Source of the DNA: CAVHXA01 sp963639765
GTDB taxonomy: Bacteria; Bacillota; Clostridia; Oscillospirales; Oscillospiraceae
Reading direction: 5' to 3'
Length of the DNA stretch: 8,061 nt
Assembly: GCA_963639765.1 (NCBI GenBank)
Contig: CAVHXA010000082.1
Coordinates: 1-8,061 of the forward strand
Within the stretch, counting starts at the first letter, position 1. Each line of letters opens with the position of its first letter. A program made the translations under genes and the position numbers. The notes below the pieces were generated by a model. The model did no database searches. It saw only the letters and a program-made list of their open reading frames with translations, and was not told where the DNA came from. This document shows positions 5,729 through 8,061 of the stretch, one piece after another.

Positions 5729-6601
5729 TCAGCCTCTTGCGTGGGCGGAATAAACCAAAGCAACCGTGTCGGGACCAGTATTAGCCGAAACTACACCACC
5801 CAGCTCAAAAACAAGCAGAGGGGGCTTGCCGAATGCTTTGCGGCATGCCTTTTCAAGGTCAGCTGCCTGTTTGATGTTGGTGTGACCGATCATATACTCG
5901 AAATTATCGACACCTTCGGTGCGCTTTTTGCAAAGGTCGATCATAGAGGGCACGACCTTGTCATCGCCACGCACTTTGTTCTCGACTTTGGTTTTGCCGT
6001 CAATCAAAGTGATGATGGGGCGGAGACCGAGCAGCTCGCCGGCAAAGGCGGCAGCAGCGGAAATACGACCGCTTTTTTTCATCTGTTTGAGGCTGTAAGG
6101 TCCGAGAATGATCTCCTGACGGTTCATCTGCTGCTCAAACTCATGGATAACGTGGTCGATCTCGGCACCGTTGCGCACCTTGCGCGCCATCTCGCACACA
6201 TACCAGCCAAAGACCATAGAATATGTGTGCGAATCCAGAAGATGAATTTTGAGATGATGTTCGGGGCGCTCCTCACGCAGCATGCCCTGTGCCATAACGG
6301 CATTGTTATATGTTGAGCTGCCAGAGCGGTTGATGGTGACATGAATCACATCGGTATAGCCTTCATCAACGTATTGGCAGTATTTTTCGCAAAACTGCAA
6401 GGGCGTAATGGCAGCAGTGGATGGCACACCCTTTGCCTGACGCATCTTTTGGTAGAACTCGTCGTTGGTGCAGCTGACGCGCTCGATATAATCCACATCA
6501 TCCAGTAGAATGTGAAAGCTTAAAATGTCAATGCCGTACTTGTTAACAAGCTCCTGCGGCATATCACAGGAGGAATCAGTTAAAAATGCAACCTTGCTCA
6601 T
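5729..6601 (-). CDS. DegV family fatty-acid-binding protein (FakB-like)
   Basis: Cytoplasmic EDD-fold protein; characterised family members (FakB) bind a fatty acid and present it to the kinase FakA for phosphorylation and entry into phospholipid synthesis. At 290 residues it is full length. Visible motifs: LTDSSCDMP (7-15) at the first strand, STAAITP (61-67) and NRSGSSTYNNA (91-101), which supply the Ser/Thr and backbone contacts to the carboxylate, SGRISAAAAFAGELLGLRP (177-195), the strongly conserved central signature, and GGVVSANTGPDTVAL (268-282) near the C-terminus. ATG at 6601 is chosen because GAGGGG lies just upstream and homology starts there; the frame stays open 22 codons further but inside trmL. 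It is the last gene of a three-gene operon, starting 8 nt after the trmL stop. Which fatty acid it prefers cannot be told. Confidence 0.93.
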   Translation of the reverse strand: MSKVAFLTDSSCDMPQELVNKYGIDILSFHILLDDVDYIERVSCTNDEFYQKMRQAKGVPSTAAITPLQFCEKYCQYVDEGYTDVIHVTINRSGSSTYNNAVMAQGMLREERPEHHLKIHLLDSHTYSMVFGWYVCEMARKVRNGAEIDHVIHEFEQQMNRQEIILGPYSLKQMKKSGRISAAAAFAGELLGLRPIITLIDGKTKVENKVRGDDKVVPSMIDLCKKRTEGVDNFEYMIGHTNIKQAADLEKACRKAFGKPPLLVFELGGVVSANTGPDTVALVYSAHARG

Positions 6602-6609
6602 AATACCCC

Positions 6610-7116
6610 TCATTTCCATTCGTAATCTCGTAAGTGTCCGTGGTCCAAAAGCTCGGGGAAGTCCCACTGCCGCAACACCTCGTATACACCCACAGCTACG
6701 CTGTTGGACAGGTTAAGACTGCGGCAGGTATCCCGCATGGGCATCCGGACACAGTGCTGTTGGTTTGCGGCAAGCAGAGCCTCCGGCAAACCGGCGTCCT
6801 CACGACCGAATACCAGATATGCGCCGTCCGGATAGCTGATGTCGGTGTAGCGCTGCGGTGCTTTTGTTGTAAAATAGTAATATGGACCACTGTTTTTTGC
6901 AAAGAAATCGTCCAGCCCGTCGTAGTAGCTGATGTCAAGATAATGCCAGTAGTCTAACCCGGCGTGCTTTAATTTTTTGTCGTCAATGGCAAACCCCATA
7001 GGACCGACAAGGTGCAGACGGCAGGCAGTGCAGGCACAGGTGCGAGCTACATTGCCTGTGTTTTGCGGGATGCGCGGCTCCACCATGACGATATTTAATG
7101 TTGGTTTCTCACTCAT
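6610..7116 (-). CDS. trmL: tRNA (cytidine(34)-2'-O)-methyltransferase
   Basis: SPOUT-class methyltransferase that 2'-O-methylates the wobble base of tRNA-Leu (CAA and UAA anticodons), using S-adenosylmethionine. The 168-residue length fits the minimal single-domain TrmL (about 155). Diagnostic motifs are LNIVMVEPRIPQNTGNVART (7-26), CRLHLVGPMGF (32-42), LVFGREDAGLPE (101-112) and the knot region MPMRDTCRSLNLSNSVAVGV (125-144) followed by YEVLRQ. ATG at 7116 is chosen because the conserved domain starts a few residues later and GAGGGA lies upstream; it overlaps the end of the kinase gene by 8 nt (ATGAGTGA), indicating translational coupling. The frame continues open upstream only as a shadow of the kinase gene. 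Intact. Confidence 0.95.
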   Translation of the reverse strand: MSEKPTLNIVMVEPRIPQNTGNVARTCACTACRLHLVGPMGFAIDDKKLKHAGLDYWHYLDISYYDGLDDFFAKNSGPYYYFTTKAPQRYTDISYPDGAYLVFGREDAGLPEALLAANQQHCVRMPMRDTCRSLNLSNSVAVGVYEVLRQWDFPELLDHGHLRDYEWK

Positions 7117-7963
7117 AAATCGTCCCTCGTGCATCCTCTGCCTGGCACAGGCGCGGCAACAGATGCTCAAACCATACACCGTAGCGTGTGTCCTGCTGAT
7201 AGGGCGTATGCTGGATTGCCAGCGATACAAACTCCGCGGCGTTGTCAGCAGCGGCGCTTAAAACGTTGCCCTGCAGCAGTGAACCAATCAATACAGCGCC
7301 ATACAGATCGCCCGTGCCTGGAAAACTGCGGTCGATATGCAGCTTTTTGATCACAAAGCGGTCTTTGCCGCCGCCCGCACAGCCGATGTACTTACCAAGC
7401 GGCAAACCGGTTACCACTGCATTGGGCGCAATGGCTGCCAATGCATCTGCCAGCGCCAGTGCCTGGTCGTCACTAAGGGAATCCGGCAGCGGAAATGGCT
7501 TTTCAAGCAGCAGGTAGGCCTCTGTCAGGTTGGGCAAAATCAGATCTGCACGGCGGCACAATGCGCGGATACGGCTTTGCAATGCGGGCGTAACGGTAGA
7601 GTATGGCTTGCCGTTGTCGCCCATGACGGGGTCGACAACTTTGTGTGCCGCCGGCCAGAGATCAAAAGACCTTTCCGCCAGCGCAACCTGCGCCTCACCG
7701 CCCAGATAGCCAGTATAGATGCAGTCAAATTCAAGCCCGAGACTGCGGTAATGCTCTAGTGCAGCTGTGCCGTAATTACAGCCATCCAGCCGTGCGGGTG
7801 TGCCGAAACCGCCGGTATGCGTCGAAAGAACGACCGTGGGCAGCATGACCGGCTGAACCCCCATGACGGACAAAACGGGTACGATCACCGCAAGGCTGCA
7901 CCGCCCTATACCGGAAAGATCGTGAATGCAAAGAATTTTTTTCGGTTCAATTGGATTTAGCAA
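7109..7963 (-). CDS. Pyridoxal/pyridoxamine kinase, PdxK/PdxY type
   Basis: Ribokinase-family enzyme that phosphorylates pyridoxal, pyridoxamine or pyridoxine with ATP in the salvage of vitamin B6. The 284 residues show the family layout: IHDLSGIGRCSLAVIVPVLS (13-32), STHTGGF (47-53) near the substrate lid, DPVMGDNGKPY (111-121), LPNLTEAY (143-150), and the anion hole with the catalytic aspartate in PGTGDLYGAVL (Asp219). The start is TTG at 7963: an exact AAGGAGG (7979-7973) lies 9 nt upstream, and no ATG occurs before the first conserved motif. It is the first gene of the operon with trmL and degV, with a -10-like box about 75 nt upstream. Whether it prefers pyridoxal or pyridoxamine is not visible. 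Confidence 0.93.
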   Translation of the reverse strand: MLNPIEPKKILCIHDLSGIGRCSLAVIVPVLSVMGVQPVMLPTVVLSTHTGGFGTPARLDGCNYGTAALEHYRSLGLEFDCIYTGYLGGEAQVALAERSFDLWPAAHKVVDPVMGDNGKPYSTVTPALQSRIRALCRRADLILPNLTEAYLLLEKPFPLPDSLSDDQALALADALAAIAPNAVVTGLPLGKYIGCAGGGKDRFVIKKLHIDRSFPGTGDLYGAVLIGSLLQGNVLSAAADNAAEFVSLAIQHTPYQQDTRYGVWFEHLLPRLCQAEDARGTIYE

Positions 7964-7999
7964 ACAGAGGAACCTCCTTACTATAGTGCAAACTGCCCC

Positions 8000-8023
8000 A
8001 AAAAGCAGAATGCAGCTGCCTGC
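8000..8023 (-). promoter_or_regulatory. Possible leader hairpin with T-run in the kinase operon 5' region
   Basis: On the minus strand GCAG (8023-8020) pairs with CTGC (8008-8005) around a segment containing the self-complementary GCAGCTGC, followed by TTTTT (8004-8000). It sits between the -10-like box and the ribosome-binding site of the kinase gene, so it could act as an attenuator, but the stem is short. Confidence 0.25.
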
Positions 8024-8039
8024 AAAGACATCATGAGAT

Positions 8040-8045
8040 AGTATA
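8040..8045 (-). promoter_or_regulatory. -10 box of a probable promoter for the kinase-trmL-degV operon
   Basis: TATACT on the minus strand, five of six matches to TATAAT, about 75 nt before the TTG start. With a 17-nt spacer the -35 box would fall just outside the window, so the promoter cannot be confirmed. Confidence 0.45.
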
Positions 8046-8061
8046 ACACAAAACCGGAAAC

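Noticed and set aside
558..7963. A vitamin B6 pathway linking the PNPOx-like protein and the pyridoxal kinase.
   Set aside because: The genes are 6 kb apart in unrelated contexts, and most PNPOx-fold proteins are not B6 enzymes.

Overview
The window looks like a chromosomal segment of a gut-type Clostridia bacterium, probably Oscillospiraceae/Ruminococcaceae. The evidence is strong Gram-positive Shine-Dalgarno sites (AAGGAGG), the Firmicutes character of the housekeeping proteins, and fragments typical of Firmicutes integrative elements (a tyrosine integrase and a DUF5688-type protein). This is judged from sequence features only; no database search was possible.

Left part (1-3350) is a mosaic of mobile-element remnants. 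On the minus strand, reading right to left, lie the N-terminal third of a DUF5688-like gene, then (after an interruption) the C-terminal tail of an unrecognised gene, a PNPOx-fold flavoprotein-like gene, and the catalytic half of a tyrosine recombinase that runs off the left edge. Between the two minus-strand blocks sits about 1.57 kb of AT-richer plus-strand DNA (about 1316-2890). It holds the C-terminal part of a RapA/SNF2-like helicase and the first ~100 codons of a gene overlapping it by 8 nt. All the genes touching the two junctions are cut there, so the block is an insertion, a replacement, or an assembly chimera.

Middle part (3350-4250) has no protein gene. It carries an intact minus-strand tRNA-Arg(CCU) with encoded CCA and a strong terminator, a decayed second tRNA-Arg(CCU) copy upstream with a good promoter still in front of it, several inverted repeats and a recurring CTTAGAA motif. 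The tRNA 3' end faces the mobile-element region, the usual orientation for an integration site.

Right part (4250-8061) is ordinary core genome. A plus-strand KtrB/TrkH-type potassium channel subunit converges, through a bidirectional terminator, on a tightly packed minus-strand operon: pyridoxal/pyridoxamine kinase (TTG start), then the tRNA wobble 2'-O-methyltransferase TrmL (8-nt overlap), then a DegV fatty-acid-binding protein (8-nt gap). The KtrA partner of KtrB is not in the window, although a ribosome-binding site without a gene follows the ktrB stop.

I found no CRISPR array and no complete new system. The most unusual item is the double-truncated helicase block inside the element remnants.
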